A DNA stretch of 64,000 nucleotides from Saturnia japonica (lineage: Eukaryota > Arthropoda > Insecta > Lepidoptera > Saturniidae): assembly GCA_033032175.1 (NCBI GenBank), contig CM065325.1:12304930-12368929 (forward strand), written 5' to 3'. A program made the position numbers and the translations under genes. Position 1 is the first letter of the stretch. Each line of letters begins with the position of its first letter. Below the pieces are notes generated by a model that saw only the letters and a list, made by a program, of their open reading frames with translations, ran no database searches and was not told the origin of the DNA. Shown here in pieces: positions 1 to 12,617 of the stretch.

Positions 1-36
1 GTAGTTCACGCGAGCGAAGCCGCGGGCACAACCTGT
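1..36 (+). mobile_element. Helitron-like 3' end fragment
   Basis: The window opens inside the GC-rich terminal segment that also ends the copies at 2157-2578, 31041-31516 and 61230-61713 (GTAGTTCACGCGAGCGAAGC, then CGCGGGCAC). The final CTAG is degraded to CCTG. The body lies to the left of the window. Confidence 0.6.
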
Positions 37-480
37 AAAAAATAAAAACGGTCAGTAGTTTATGCTCATTCGTAAAATATATAAGATATTTTTGATATGT
101 TAAAGTATAAATATAATTATTTTAAAAAACTATTCTCGTTGTTTCCTGTTATTTCTAAAATGATGTTGTTTGATGTAAAATTACGTATATTTCGAGATTA
201 GGGATGAGAAACAGCCCGCCCGCTCATGCGTACAACTAGAAACCAGTGACCTAAAAATAATCAGAGTCAAGAGCAGCTAGCTATTCACGGCCGGTCTATC
301 ACTATGAGTTTATATTTTGTTCAACTGAAGTCAGTGGCATGTTCGTAAGTGCTTACTGTTTATAAACACTAACGGCGACTTGCAGCAAAATTTTTGAAAC
401 AATTTTGGCTTAAATTCAGTTAAGTTGTGTCAAAAATTATGGCAACTGTCAATCTTTAATCAGATTTACCGATTTAAATA
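37..480. other. Upstream AT-rich sequence, nothing recognised
   Basis: No coding exon, RNA gene or repeat seen elsewhere in the window was recognised here. It is ordinary AT-rich intergenic or intronic sequence. Confidence 0.4.
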
Positions 481-481
481 T

Positions 482-857
482 TACTAGCGATCGTCCTAAG
501 GTCGAAATTTGACCAGCGACTTTTTGATCATAGACTATTTTCTGTTTGACATTTACAGTACCTATTTATGAACCTAAACAATGAGTATTATCTACATCAC
601 TTGCTGTCACTTTTCGTTGAGTGCCAATGTCAATATTTTGTAGGGTCTAAGTTCAATGGAACTAGTTAGGTTAGGATTCGCAGTATTAATTAATTTTATT
701 TAATATATTAGTAACAGATATTACAGATACATTTTAGCTTTCTGCACTCATTCTCCATATATACTTTAACCATGCCAAATCTCACAGTCTTCCGTGCACG
801 CAATAATACCCTTAAAAAGGTACCGAAAGCTTTTGCTTCACGTATTAATGTATAGAT
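482..857 (-). mobile_element. Helitron-like element, CGCTAG family, copy 1
   Basis: A ~375-bp unit that recurs at 6896-7256 and 53537-53880. Read on the minus strand it starts TCTATACATTAATACG and ends in CGCTAGTAA, which fits Helitron-type termini (5' TC, 3' CTAG). Shared internal landmarks on the + strand include GCCAAATCTCACAGTC and CACTTGCTGTCACTTTTC. It has no coding capacity, so it is non-autonomous. Assignment to Helitrons is inference; recurrence is seen directly. Confidence 0.65.
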
Positions 858-1407
858 AATTTAAAGGGTTTTTGGTTCAAGTCGCCCATAATGTGATCTT
901 TCTCATTGAATATACATTTCAGTAGCTAGAAAATACTAAATTTATTTCACTTTATAGTTATCAAGACGTAGATGTTCGAATTAATTAATTGATTCGTGAT
1001 AATTAGATAAGTTATTATCGGTATTGTAATTACCACAAGGTATCAGACTATAATTTATATATATTCAAGTGAATAATGTTCGTTGGTAAACGCCTCACTT
1101 GACAACGGCTCGATCGATGAGGCTATTTTTTGTTTTAATATATATGTAATAGTCCGAATTAGGTTTTTATGGTAAGATAAGTTGGAAAATTTTCATATTC
1201 GGGAAAAACTGAATAGCGCTTTTCTATCTGACTCATAACCCACGATTCAAACGATGGATAAGCGTACTTTTTTTTTGTTTCTAGTGAACAATAATTATAT
1301 TAACACAGCTAAGTTAATATATAATATAAATTTTGTGAAATTCTTGCACGTCGCTCACTAAAAAGTTTCGTGACCAATGTGCATTTTATTCTCGCCTAAT
1401 ATCTGTG

Positions 1408-1705
1408 TCTATACTACAAATATAACATTATAAAGCTCAAAAGAATATTTGTTTATTTCAACGCGCAAATCTCTGGAACTACCAGTCAGCTTTGAAAAAA
1501 TATTTTTACATTTTATAGCCTATTTATTGAGGACGATGCAGGCTATATGAAGCAGAGCAGTAACCGTGAACGTCACGCAGCCTCTAAAGCTGTAGGTAAG
1601 TATGGGAAGTGCGAACAACGATACGCTACACGCGTATTTGGAGGACGCGTGGTGGAGAGTTGGTCGAATAAATTTAACACGGGTGAAACCGCAGGCCACT
1701 GCTAG
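1408..1705 (+). mobile_element. Helitron-like element, GGGTGAAACC-tail family, complete copy
   Basis: A ~298-bp non-autonomous element. It starts TCTATACTAC, carries a 5' segment with GGAACTACCAGTCAG and ATAGCCTA, and ends with AATTTAACACGGGTGAAACC and GCTAG followed by T. Related copies are at 24576-24847 (-), 34292-34500 (-) and 54333-55042 (+, interrupted). The 5' TC, 3' CTAG and lack of TIRs fit Helitrons. Confidence 0.75.
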
Positions 1706-2156
1706 TTACAAATACAGACTGTCTGATGACTTAGTTTAGTCAGAACATCCATTAAAAAACATTCGAAGTAGGTAACCTCAGTCTTTTTTTAAATCGGTCA
1801 AAAATAACATTATTGGTCTCTCCTTTAGGCGCCTTAAAAAGTAGACCAATATGTAAAAGTGCTGTGGATAAGGCATTCGGTAACTATCGGTTCGGTAACT
1901 TATGTAATTTTTATATTCACCGCGTTTGTTTCTTTTTTAATTTTGAGTTCATTCTTGGTCATACCTAATTAACGCTTTAATGCTACAATAAACACGTTAA
2001 AAGGAATACCGAAAAATCACAAATCACTACATAGCTAACCAAACATATTACATGACAAACTGATTTTAAAAATCAAACACCATGCAAACATGGATGTCCT
2101 AACGTTTTTATCTATCTCTACATACAATTAATAAAATTGAAGTGTCTTGTTTGTAA

Positions 2157-2578
2157 TGTGAAAATAACAGTTTTTTACTAAATGCATATGAAGAAAGTAT
2201 ATACGATACCTATACCAAAAGTCCATTTTTTAAATTTTTGTATGTCTGTCTGTCTGTTTGTTCCGGGTAATATCCGAAACGGTTGGACTGATTTTGACGG
2301 GACTTTCACTGATAGATAGCTGATGGTATAGGGAGTAACTTAGGCTATTTTTATTGTAGAAAAAGAATTAGGGTTCTGCACAAATAAAAAAAACTGGTTA
2401 TGGTTAATCAATTCGGGCGCTTAAATGGTTTATGCTGACTAAACCGTAAGAGATATAGCAAATTAATGTAATACATAATCATAGACATCATTTTTGTCTT
2501 TAAAATAGCCGCGAGCGGGGAGCAAGATTCGCGCGGGTATTCTGTAGTCCACGTGAGCGAAGCCACGGGCACAGCTTA
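2157..2578 (+). mobile_element. Helitron-like element, ATGCATATGAA family, copy 1
   Basis: Co-linear with 31041-31516 and 61230-61713. Shared blocks in order are ACTAAATGCATATGAA, a TGTCTGTCTGTTTGTTCCGG run, TTTTGACGGGACTTTCA, GTAACTTAGGCTA, and a 3' GTAGTCCACGTGAGCGAAGC hairpin region. The terminal CTAG is mutated to CTTA. The 5' boundary is approximate. No ORF. Confidence 0.75.
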
Positions 2579-4092
2579 TAATAGAATAAAACTATTGAAT
2601 GATTAAAGATATCTTTGAAATAGATCATGTTATGCTTTTTGTTTGTACTTCATGACGTCATTACTTTGCCTAGTTACTCGAACCTTCATAATTATAGAAT
2701 GTTAATGTCAATTGTTAAATGTTAAACAATGTCGAAAGATGCATACCATAGAACAAATGCATATGATGTGAATGTCCCAGTGTTGTCAGGGGACTCGACC
2801 AATAGTTACGTTTAGTTTTCTGAGAAGTTATATTTTTCCTCGCAAAGTTATGTATTGGTTGCAGTTTAACAGCAGAAACCTTTGTTAGTATTGAGATATA
2901 TTCGCCTCTATTAACTGCTTTTAAATTTGAATTATATTTTGTAATAACTTCGAGCCGATTTTTCAAATTTAGTTTAATAATAAAAACTGAATATCCTCAG
3001 AAGTTACGAAAATCGTGTTAATTACTAAAAATACTTGTTATGTAACAACGCGTATCATATATACAATTCCACGACTGTAGTAAGAATATGTTAACCTTAT
3101 TGTCTTATTAATTAAAATGTTTTAGCCTCATATAATTAGGCACAGTAGATTCTAAAAAATGGAATTTAACGTGTAACAGATAGGCCAGATCTTAGCCACA
3201 ATTACTACTTTTTTATTTATATCTACCTCCTAAACTTAGCTTCCTAAATTTCGCTACTTTTTATAGGCAAACCATCACAATCGAGACTTGGCCCGTTTTT
3301 TACACCATGTTTTTCTTGAGATTAGTTATTCCATTAAAATTTTATTTTACTGTTACTCAGAAATGTCATAAAAAAACAATTATAGTTATTTTAATTGTTT
3401 TCCTCTTGTATTCAGTTTTTAGTTGGATCAGTATTGTGATAAGTGTAAAACTATACTTGTCACGATATTGATAATAAGAGAAACATAAATCTTATATGTT
3501 AAAGTCTGGATAATGTGTAAATAATAATCTTTATACCATTTCCATTTCTTTATTTTCTCGATGACAGCTCCTGTGAAAACTTGAACGAACGTCTTTTTTA
3601 CATTATGTATGCATTATTTTATAAAAATATGACATTTACACACGTACAAAGTTATACCAGAGTCGGAGAAACTGATAGGGATGGAGCTACATCGATAAAC
3701 GTAACACGATAACAGACCCAATATTTTTTTTTTTCAAAATGTAAGAAACTAAACTACTGCCGGATACTTTTGTACAAATTTATTAACTAATATTTCATTA
3801 CAAGATGTTACACGTATTAATTCTTGATTGATAATGCCAACTTCTTCAAAATTTTCGAAGCTGTTGTAAAATAAGTAGGTATAGGTAGGTACTCGACAAT
3901 GAAGCGAAATAATTATAACGACAGGTAATCTTTATTTATTTATTTTAATCAAAATCTGATGAGTCGTCACTGTCGTAAATATATGCGATCGATATCATTA
4001 CTTATTTGGACACAACACTACAACTATCAAATTAGAACTGTCATCGAGAAAATAAAGAAATCGAAATTTCCTTTCCTATTTTTTTTTATACA
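2579..4092. other. AT-rich non-coding stretch
   Basis: No host exon was seen. At 3170-3310 there is a weakly repeat-like segment (GAGACTTGGCCCGTTTTTTA). An 83-residue open frame at 2715-2966 on the minus strand has no recognisable protein features. Confidence 0.35.
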
Positions 4093-4310
4093 ACAAGTGG
4101 CTACCGTAGCCGTAACGTATCACTAGCGACTTGCCGACCTTGAACCCTAAAGCCACCCATAGAGCTCTGAAAACCATACTCGCCCCAGGAAAACAGCACA
4201 AGGTTATTTGGCTGCGATCTTCTATTGGGTTGAAGTATTCCAACAGTCGGACTGCCCCAATTAGAGAGACATCTTCAAAGAAATTTCATGTCGATTGTAC
4301 GTTTTTTTTC
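4093..4310 (-). mobile_element. SINE-like retroposon, ACCATCAGG-tail family, copy 1
   Basis: One of four copies of the same unit (others 19906-20060, 32075-32335, 41858-42125). On the minus strand the body holds GGCAGTCCGACTG and CAGCCAAATAACC and the 3' tail holds GGCTACGG and then an A-rich end (read as a T-run at 4078-4088 on +). This copy has lost part of the tail. Confidence 0.7.
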
Positions 4311-4562
4311 TATTCTGAATACGTTCGCACGATGCCCTATATACCATATCATTTGCTAGTATAAAGCAAATTCATAATAAAGAATACCGAGCCGCTAACA
4401 AAACCTAAATAAAAACTTGTAAAAATGGAATGCGTGTTTAAAGTTATACTTCTACTCGAGTTATAGTTGTATAATGTTATGTGAATTGTGTTTACGCATT
4501 AACGAATAACTTAGCAATCTACGTAATAATGTAATATATAATTACATATTATAGTATGCATA

Positions 4563-5010
4563 ATGTATGCTCGGAAAAATGTAGATAATTTTGAACTTGT
4601 AAATAACGGGCAGAATTTCAATACTAGAAATAATTATAAAATAGTCATTCCATCTTTTGTACTTAGTAAAACAAATAAAAGATTTTTAGGTAATTGTGTT
4701 AGGTTCTATAATAAACTTCCTAAGCACGTTACCGATTTGCTGGATAATAAGTTTTAGATTCATGTTAAACAAGTTTTATTGTCGAAAGGGTATTTTTTAG
4801 GGTAGATAATTTATTGTGCGAATGACGGTGATGTCTGGATGTGATTCATTCTCTGTACATCTACTGAAAATGATGATAACTGTATACAATTTAATATTGT
4901 AAAAACAATTTAAAAAAAGACAATAATATTTTGATAAACCCGATCGAGTTTCTTGCCGGTTCTTCTCGATGACTGGGATGTTTTTCGGAACCGTTGATAG
5001 TGTATTGACA
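4563..5010 (+). mobile_element. LINE 3' end with C-terminal ORF remnant
   Basis: A 64-residue frame at 4563-4757 includes VRFYNKLPKHVTDL, which resembles the extreme C-terminus of insect non-LTR retrotransposon reverse-transcriptase ORFs. The following 3' UTR contains GATCGAGTTTCTTGCCGG. Related 3' ends lie at 40060-40285 (+) and 35210-35330 (-). This is a 5'-truncated, dead copy. Confidence 0.7.
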
Positions 5011-5344
5011 TTGATAAGTAAGTACCTACTAATCCCTAAATTTTATAAAATATTTTTGATTTTGACATATTGTAGACTTTTTGTAACAAAAGATCTCTCA
5101 TAATGTTTTCAAGCACCAACAAAAATATAGCTTTAAAATTACTTTATTATTGTAAGGTAGAATATTTAAAAGCGAGTTTATTTGTATTTTTTGAGAGCAT
5201 GATAATTCAAGTAAAAATATCTTCTTATACCTTTGCTCCCGCGGATGGCATATATGCCAATCTTACGTACATTTCTGTTATGTAAGGGAGTCAAAGTGTT
5301 AAGTAATATTGGATTTAAAGTTTCTTAATTCGTTTACTATTCGG

Positions 5345-5515
5345 TGATAATAGACCGAAGACCGAAGGAAGATATGGGTGGATTGTGTGAAGAATGATAT
5401 GTGTATAAAAAGATAAAGTACTGAGATGACAGCTGATAGAGGAGAGTGGAAGAGGAACTTGTGCTTACTTAGGTGGAATGAGGGTAAGAAGAAGATGATA
5501 GATCATGCTTGTCCC
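5345..5515 (+). mobile_element. LINE (RTE-like) C-terminal fragment
   Basis: Broken-frame translation gives WVDCVKNDMCIK followed by TEMTADRGEWKRN, the pattern I associate with the C-terminal tail of RTE-type LINE ORFs common in Lepidoptera. Stops and a frame break show it is not functional. Family name is from memory. Confidence 0.6.
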
Positions 5516-5932
5516 TAACGTAGAGATGAAAGAATTTTACAGGTTTAAATAATTCTTAAAAACGCATATAATTTTGTATAGTTCTTAAGCTATGATTTAA
5601 ATGTAATGCTTTTGTTTTATGTTTATTGACTTCACATTCTTTTTCCTTAACTGTAAAGATTTCGGTCACATAATTTGGAATACATTTAAGTTTCGTTCAT
5701 CCCGCGAGATATGCGAATCACCTCGTCTCTAAATAATAATATTATACCTAGGACTCACGAATAAAGTATAAAGGTTAGGTAATTTTTATGTTGTTTAGTA
5801 AACATGTCTTGTGTTCGATCAGACGTTTGCGAAATTCTTTGTAAAATGCACCTAGCGTCAATCGGTTTGTAGAAAATGTTAAAAACATTTCTAGACAACT
5901 AATAATAGTTATGTTGTATAGTATAGTGGTTT

Positions 5933-6630
5933 GCCGGATATCCGTATCCGCGGATATTCGAGCGGCGAAAAGATCTATTTTCGTATCTGTATCAAATCTT
6001 AAAAGATTTTTTTTATGTTCATTCTTTATATAAAATTTCATATGCAGCAATAAATATCTTTGATCACCTTAAATTTATTTTGATCGTTACGAATTTTGAA
6101 TATGTATCGAATTAAAACAAAAAAACAAGTTATACTAAACCACGGTTAAGGACAAAAATTAAAAATTATACTCTTAATTAAAATTAGTTTCACCAAAAAA
6201 GCTGCCGTGCCATTCTGTATCTTTTTCTTTAATGTTTAAGTTTGCTATTATTAACTTTTGATTTGGATATTAGTATTATCATTCTAGTCATTTTTTATTT
6301 TGCTTTTTGTTCATAAATAACGTCGTTTATCTGTAGTTTTTGTATGTACAAGGTTTACCTTACACGGATTACTGTGTCTGTATCCAGAAGGGTTCAATTT
6401 TATTTAAATTATGTTTAAAGCTCTTACATTATTATAGAATGCGTAGATTGAATCAAATTTTGAGTACTAATAAAAATGGCGAGCACAGTGTGAGTTTAAA
6501 CATGTCTCATAATTTCACTTGCGCAGGGGCTCGCTAACTCTCGGTCCAAGGTCCTACGCGCCTACTACGTATAAACGTACGTTAGTTGGGGTCCATATTC
6601 TGTACCAATGTCTGTATCCGCGGATATACA
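5933..6630 (-). mobile_element. Repeat bounded by TATCCGCGGATA palindromes, copy 1
   Basis: A ~700-bp unit with the perfect 12-bp palindrome TATCCGCGGATA near both ends (5945-5956 and 6615-6626). An inverted, shorter relative lies at 58960-59390, sharing the palindrome-like core and CATGTCT...AATTTCAC read in the opposite direction. Probably a non-autonomous DNA transposon; the superfamily is unknown. Confidence 0.55.
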
Positions 6631-6895
6631 TTTTCAACTGTTGAATAAGTGAACATATTTAAGCCATTGCCAACATTGTCGGATAAATGATCATCAATCC
6701 GGCACATCACTGCGTGTATAGCATCATTATTTGCTTTCTCTAACTCACGTGGGCGCTGGACGCGCTGACGTTTACAACGTCTGCACGGGTCATCTGGTTT
6801 ATTTTAAGATTATTTTTACATTTTATATCGCATACGGATGTTAGCAGATAATTATTCGGGCAGATTAAACCAGATATTTTGGTTGAATTATCGTT

Positions 6896-7256
6896 ACTAG
6901 CGGTCGTCTAATGGTCGAAACTCGTCCAGCGCCTTTTTTGTAATAGACTGATATCTGTTTTTACATTTGCTGTATGAACATAAACAATAAATATTATATC
7001 ACTTACTGTCTGTCACTTCACTCAATGTCAATGTTTTGGGGGGCTCTAAGTTCTATGGCACTGGAATTACTTAGCGGTATTATTTATTTTAACTGAATGT
7101 ATTTGTAAAACATCTTACCTTTGTATATACATATTAGGTTTCTGCACTCTTTCTCTATATAAACTGTAAACATGCCAAATCTCACAGTCCTCCGTGCGAG
7201 CAATATGCTCCAGAAGGAGTCTGAAGTTTTGTCTTCACATATTAATATATAGATTA
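6896..7256 (-). mobile_element. Helitron-like element, CGCTAG family, copy 2
   Basis: The same unit as 482-857: starts TACTAGCGGTCGTC and ends ATTAATATATAGATTA on +. It carries GCCAAATCTCACAGTC and TGTCAATGTTTTGG. A SINE begins 29 bp after its right end. Confidence 0.65.
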
Positions 7257-7284
7257 CATTGTATTAATCAAGTTCATGCTTATT

Positions 7285-7553
7285 AACTGCCTCATTAGCC
7301 TAGTGGTCGTAAGCGCGACTGCTATGATCGAAGTCCTGGGCTCGAATTCCGGTTCGAGCAGAATGTTATTGGGTTTTTTTATGAAATTTTCAATAGCAGC
7401 TCGGAGTTTGGCTTTGTTCCCGATTAATGGCAATAGGCTCGCCTCCTATTTTACATGCGACCTATAAACATACACGGCGAACTGTAGGTGTACATTAGTA
7501 CACCTCTGCCTAACCCTTCGGGGATACAGGCTTGATGGTATGTAATGTATGTT
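7285..7553 (+). mobile_element. tRNA-derived SINE, copy 1
   Basis: The head resembles a tRNA gene with an A-box-like TAGCCTAGTGG at 7296-7306 and a degraded B-box near 7340-7355. The body (CGGAGTTTGG, CGATTAATGGCAATAGGCTC) matches 17667-17912. The 3' tail (CTCTGCCTAACCCTTCGGGG, then TGATGGTATGTAATGTATG) resembles the 3' end of the LINE at 12618-12955. It is a pol III-type retroposon and encodes no protein. Confidence 0.8.
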
Positions 7554-9590
7554 GTTTATGTGTATGTTCATGCTTGTGATTATCGATTAAAATGTGACAA
7601 AATACAAAATGTTACTTCTTTTTTGTATTGCCGGTTGTTTTGAACTAGCAAGCATCCGGGACTTTGTACACGTTAATTACAGTATCATCATCATCAGCCT
7701 ATAGCAGTACACTATCGGGCATGTGTATCTCTCAAAGTTCACCATCAGATCCGATATCAAGCATTTCGCATCTAGTCACTTTTAGCAGCCTTCTGCAAGC
7801 CGTAGCTCTAGCTAGCTACACTACATTTGCCAAGATAAATGCTTCATTCAATAGCTACGATATAAAACTTAATAATAATCAAATAGCCTATAGCACTCAG
7901 AGAGTTATGTAGCTTCTAATTGGTGACAGAATTTTCCGAATCGGACCAGTGATTACTTCGTAAAAACATACTTACAAACTTTACTTCTGTACAATATTAG
8001 TACTGATAATAATTGAGATGAGAATGTTTGGAGTCATACCACGTATATTGTCTATAATATAAGACGTCGTGAAGCCGCGAATAAGCCATAGCATGGTTCT
8101 AGTGCTTTTTCTAATGTCCGCCTGGCTAGCTACCATCCTCAAGTTGAAAATCTGTTGCCAAGCACCAATAGGCTTCATCGCTTACGATCAGGTGAGATTG
8201 TGGCCATAATGCTTTCGTTGTCAGGTAGCTTTAATTATTCAAATTATTATTATTATTCATATATTCAATTGAAATTTTATTATTCAAATTTATTATTATT
8301 ATTATACTCTTTGACTTTTCAAAGAGCAATGATGCCCATTTTTATTAGAACCCCGGGCAGAAGTAGTTTACAATAAATTAGTGCGTGAGATGTATCGTGA
8401 TATATTAAAAACCCATGCGTGGGGCTTTACCGCAACCTGCACCAACATCTGTAACCGCTTTTTTTATGCAAAGTTTTAGTGTTGTAGTTTCCTCAAAACG
8501 TGATTTTTTAAATAGTGTACTGATTAATACTGTTCCTATGAGTTGGTAATTTCAAATCATATCAGAATAGCTGTGAATATTTCGCACGTTATAGAATGTA
8601 AAGAATCTAACAGCTCTGTCAGTTTAGTTAAACAGATTGATTAGTTACTTAGCACCTTGAATATATTTTCATTAGCATCAACATTTTTAAATATGTAACG
8701 ATTTTTAGTATTTAGAAAGCGGATCGTTTCTTTTTCATTTTTATTAAAACTAAAAAAACTCTGTTTAATGAAAATTTGTAATTGATTTAGAAGATAATAA
8801 ATATTATCTATTATCTTGCTATTATTAACATGCCTGAAAGGTGTGAAGCGGATTTCTCACGTAGTAATTATATAACATGTAGGTATTCCGATTTCCTGAA
8901 TGTATAATACATAAATATAAAAAATGTATTAAAAAAATTGCATTTTGTTTTTATCTGTAAATTGACTAGTTCACTCTTTTTTAAAGTATTCTTAAATTGT
9001 TAATTATTGTCTTATTAGAGGACCTACAAAATCCCAAAACTTTATTTTAAAAGTATACTTTTAGTAAACAGGCGAAAATTTTAGTCTATAATATTATTCC
9101 TGCTGTGATGCCATACAGGTCGAAAACAAACATTTGACATTTAGCAAACATTCATCATTGTAAAAATCTCGATATTTTTTATGACATAAATGTCAACGTC
9201 ACGGCCTACATAGCGAATTTCACTCGTTTATGGTACGGCTGACAGCGTTTTCGGAGTCAAAATAATAATAAAAAATTGAAAATATGTAGCCGCCATCTTA
9301 AACTATTAATATCTGAAGTCGATAAATACTACAGAAAATATTTATTGCGCCAAATTTGATAGGAGTCAAGTAGTCTATTGTGTATATTCGTTCGCCTAAC
9401 CGAACGAAACATTATTTACTTGTTTTTAAATATTCAGGCAATGCAACGTTCGTAAAGCTGATTTAATTACAATAGTCAATTCTTTTTATATCTGAATATT
9501 TTCTAAAATATTTTCATTTTTAATGAATGGTAATCGTGTTCATCGACAGTTATCCTAAAATCACTTGAATATAATTTTTTTTAAATCTTT
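7554..9590. other. AT-rich non-coding stretch
   Basis: No exon recognised. It contains a degenerate ATT-rich simple-sequence patch at about 8230-8310. Three open frames of 65-82 residues show no protein character. Confidence 0.35.
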
Positions 9591-9592
9591 TT

Positions 9593-9835
9593 TGTAATCT
9601 TGAGATATAGCTCTAACAAGGTGGCGGCTCCCTCTGTAACTGTTCAGAGAGTTTTTGTGGCAATTTAAAATCCATGTTCCTGTTTGTTATTATTTATTAT
9701 ATACTTCACTTGCGCATAATAACCAGATTGCATCACATAAATAATTCTAACATTACATAATATAGGGACAAATAACATAAGTTTATGAATTAAAATAAAA
9801 CCCATTACTTGATAGATTAACATACAAGATTCCGG
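9593..9835 (+). repeat. Interspersed repeat, AGCTCTAACA family, copy 1
   Basis: Shares ordered blocks with 48250-48495 and 56925-57155: AGCTCTAACA, TTTTTGTGGCAA, CATGTTCCTG, a CACTT...CATAATAACCA block, and CATAATATAGGGACAAATAA. About 240 bp. Class is unknown and strand assignment is arbitrary. Confidence 0.6.
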
Positions 9836-10499
9836 CAAAAACTCCAATTATTTAAATATTTACTCGATATTTGTAAATTAGGCGAATACATTTTTTTAAT
9901 AGGTTGCAATTAGCTACAATAGCTACTGGCAAACTCTTCGAGCTTAGCCTCATATGATTTGTTTTGACGAGTCCAATAGACTGGGATCGGTAACGAGTGT
10001 CTGGTGATAAGAGCCAGGAGATGTTTTATAATTTTTGGTCCGTGAAATAGCGTGTTTTTTTTTAAACTTACTACATTTTTTATTTCAACTTGGCCAGTTT
10101 TCATAGCGTCGCCTCGCGTTCTAGTATTTGTTTTTTTTTTTATCCATCTCGTATGGTCGTCAGTGTACGACGAAAACGAATTCATTAGTAGACGCGAATC
10201 CGTGAACAGAAATGCAGCAAGGTCATCTCGGTATCGTTTTTTTAAACGATAACGTAACGTTGCATTGCTACGTTCTGGTTGCGCCAATTTTCTTTTAATT
10301 GTAGGAAAACGTTTGTAATAATTCGACAACACTATTTAGAAATCCGATTCCTTCAGCCAGTTGTTCTACGATGCTCGTATTATACAAACGTGTCATAAAT
10401 TCGTACCGTATTGATAAAGTCGAGTGGTTTTATCATTAAAAACAAACACACGGTGTTTCAAGTCTGTTTTTGTGTACATTTTCAAATATTCATGCACAA

Positions 10500-11298
10500 A
10501 TATTTGCCCGCTGTTAACGTGTCGTATTTTTTTAGTTTATTTTTCGGTCGGTAGTAGGTACTGATGTCATCGTATAAAATTTAGCAACGCTTTTCAAAGT
10601 AGTTTCTGTAATTATGTTTAAGTTATTTTGAAATGCAGACGGTTTGTAAGGTAATTTGTATAGTGGATTGTTTTACGACTTTGTTCGAAGAAGTCGTCTT
10701 GTAGTCATTTCAAGAAACAGACGCTTTGCAAAGACATTACATTTTAAACTAAATTGTCTCCTGTTTATAAGAAGCTTTACAGAATTCGATTATTAAAATT
10801 GAATAATAACATTCTTACATTAATTTCTGAGTAAACAAGGGAAATCCTTTCCCGTCGACGGCATAAAATATGATGTGCGTATTTGTAAGTGATTCAGAAA
10901 GTTGAAACTTGCGGAGAAAGTTCATGTGTTTTTATCCAAATCGAGCGATAGGTTTGCTGTGCCGGTTGTCGCGAAATACGGGCAACTTGCGCCGGCGCAG
11001 TGAAACTTTAATTTTGTCATAGTAAAAGTTCATCTTCATTGCAAGACATAGTTCGGTCCATTCGCGTCTTGTGAGATAAGTTTATTCGTTTATATTTTGT
11101 ATATTTATAAAAAATCATTTAGAAATATATTGATTGGAATCTTAATATTTAAATTAACTGATAACACATTTCTCTTAAAATGAGAATGTTATGTATTATG
11201 GAATAGCGTGAAGTGTTACTATCATTGTGCAACTAAAGAATTGGTGAAGTGTGAAGAGGAATGTTAATTATTCGCGTGGTTTGGTGTCCGTGTGAATA
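10500..11298 (+). promoter_or_regulatory. PP2A-B': Probable distal promoter and 5' UTR of the B56 gene
   Basis: This 0.8-kb interval before the first coding exon is less repetitive than its surroundings, with a moderately GC-rich patch around 10960-11080 (GCGCCGGCGCAGTG). That patch could mark the transcription start. No TATA box or certain initiator can be assigned. The interval is inferred from position only; an additional non-coding 5' exon further upstream cannot be excluded. Confidence 0.35.
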
Positions 11299-11406
11299 AT
11301 GTTGGTGTCCGCTGCGTCCACGACGAATGTTAATAGCCATTCGTTGGCTTCAATGTTCCGGAGGCGAAGGCACCGTTCGCCACCACCACCTCCATTACCT
11401 GTGCCG
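11299..11406 (+). CDS. PP2A-B': PP2A B56 regulatory subunit, first coding exon of isoform A
   Basis: A 36-codon exon beginning at ATG 11299. An in-frame TGA at 11293-11295 lies just upstream, so no longer N-terminus is possible in this exon. The peptide is Ser/Thr-rich, then strongly basic (MFRRRRHRS from Met19), then a five-proline run. It ends at a good donor (CCG|GTAAGT) in phase 0, which joins in frame to the acceptor at 29040. The segment is outside the folded phosphatase-binding domain and is expected to be disordered, as in mammalian B56 delta. What it binds is unknown. Splicing to exon 2 is inferred from frame and splice-site quality; there is no transcript evidence here. Confidence 0.7.
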
Positions 11407-12031
11407 GTAAGTTTATCCTGTTTGGCGTCTGTCGCAAATGGTGTATTTAATTAATGTTGACCTACGTCCTACAATTTAGCTCAAAAGGCCTTTCTCAGTA
11501 CTTATGTTCAAAAATGTATACACAGGCCCGCGAAACACTTCAAAACAATTTGCACGTTTAGTAGTACCATATAGTATATATAAATGTGATCAGTTGTTTT
11601 GTATGACGGTAAAACCAATAAAGTACCATGAACTCCAGCTTTACTGATAGAAAATTGGAAAATTAGTTTCGGCTTTGTGTATTAGTGAGATTGATACCGA
11701 CATTGATTATCTTGGTTCTCAAGTTCAAATTCATGCTTCTCATTAATTTCTTCCTAATAACTATATTATTCCGATTCATATTTCCTCTACGACAGCGAAT
11801 GTATAAAATAAACTGTTTGTTTTTTTTGCAATTATCTACGCCCGCGACTTCGTTAACAACGATATAGTATCCTAAAGTTTGGCCCGTAACTTTCCAAGGT
11901 TACCCATACTTGTGTTAAATTAATGAAAAAAAAAACAAATTTAGAATCTTGTTTATGTTTTTTTTTTTCGAAAAATCTGTACTTTAACGTGCATAGTTAC
12001 GTGTAGTTACGGACACGCGTTTTATCCAATA

Positions 12032-12268
12032 CTAGCTGACTCGCACAACTTCGTCTGCGTCATATATTTGAAGCTCTCCTCATATGGAATAATTTTTTCC
12101 CGTTTTTGCAACATTTGTCATTGATGCTTCGCTCCTATTGGTCGTAGCGTGATGTTATATAGTCTATAACCTTCCTCGGTAATTGGGCTAATCCAACACT
12201 AAATAGTTTCTGGGATTAGCGCGTTCAACCTAACAAACGAACTCTTCAGCTTTATAATATTTACTAGA
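12032..12268 (-). mobile_element. Helitron-like element, short form without core
   Basis: On the minus strand it runs from TCTAGTAAATATTATAAAGC to GTGCGAGTCAGCTAG. It shares both ends with the longer copies at 20135-20865 and 29980-30619, but lacks their central segment and inverted-repeat arms. It is about 237 bp and non-coding. Confidence 0.75.
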
Positions 12269-12617
12269 TCAGTATGAGTGACGCTACCAGTGTTTTATAG
12301 ATACAATATAATATGCATCTAATGTTTCCTATTGTATCTACGTTTAAACACTTATAGCTATAATAGCGGAAGTCATCATACTTAGCGTCTTACGTCGACC
12401 TCGAGATTGTACCATCTTTTTCTATACATAGGTATATTTTCTGTACATTTCTTTGTTCTGTGTTTTGAATACCTACTAGAAATTATGAGATTGGCAATTC
12501 TTTATTGTCGTGTTAAGGATATTTCATGTGAAATACCTAGATCTAGAGGCCAAGTTAATTCTAGAGATAATACTTATGTGTTTCGTATAATTAGATTGAT
12601 GATGCAAAAAAATAGGA

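Noticed and set aside
9910..10332. A 140-residue open frame on the minus strand, the longest non-repeat frame outside the exons
   Set aside because: I recognise no domain; it contains poly-lysine patches from T-runs on the + strand, has no splice or promoter context, and could arise by chance. A TBLASTN hit to a conserved protein would reverse this.
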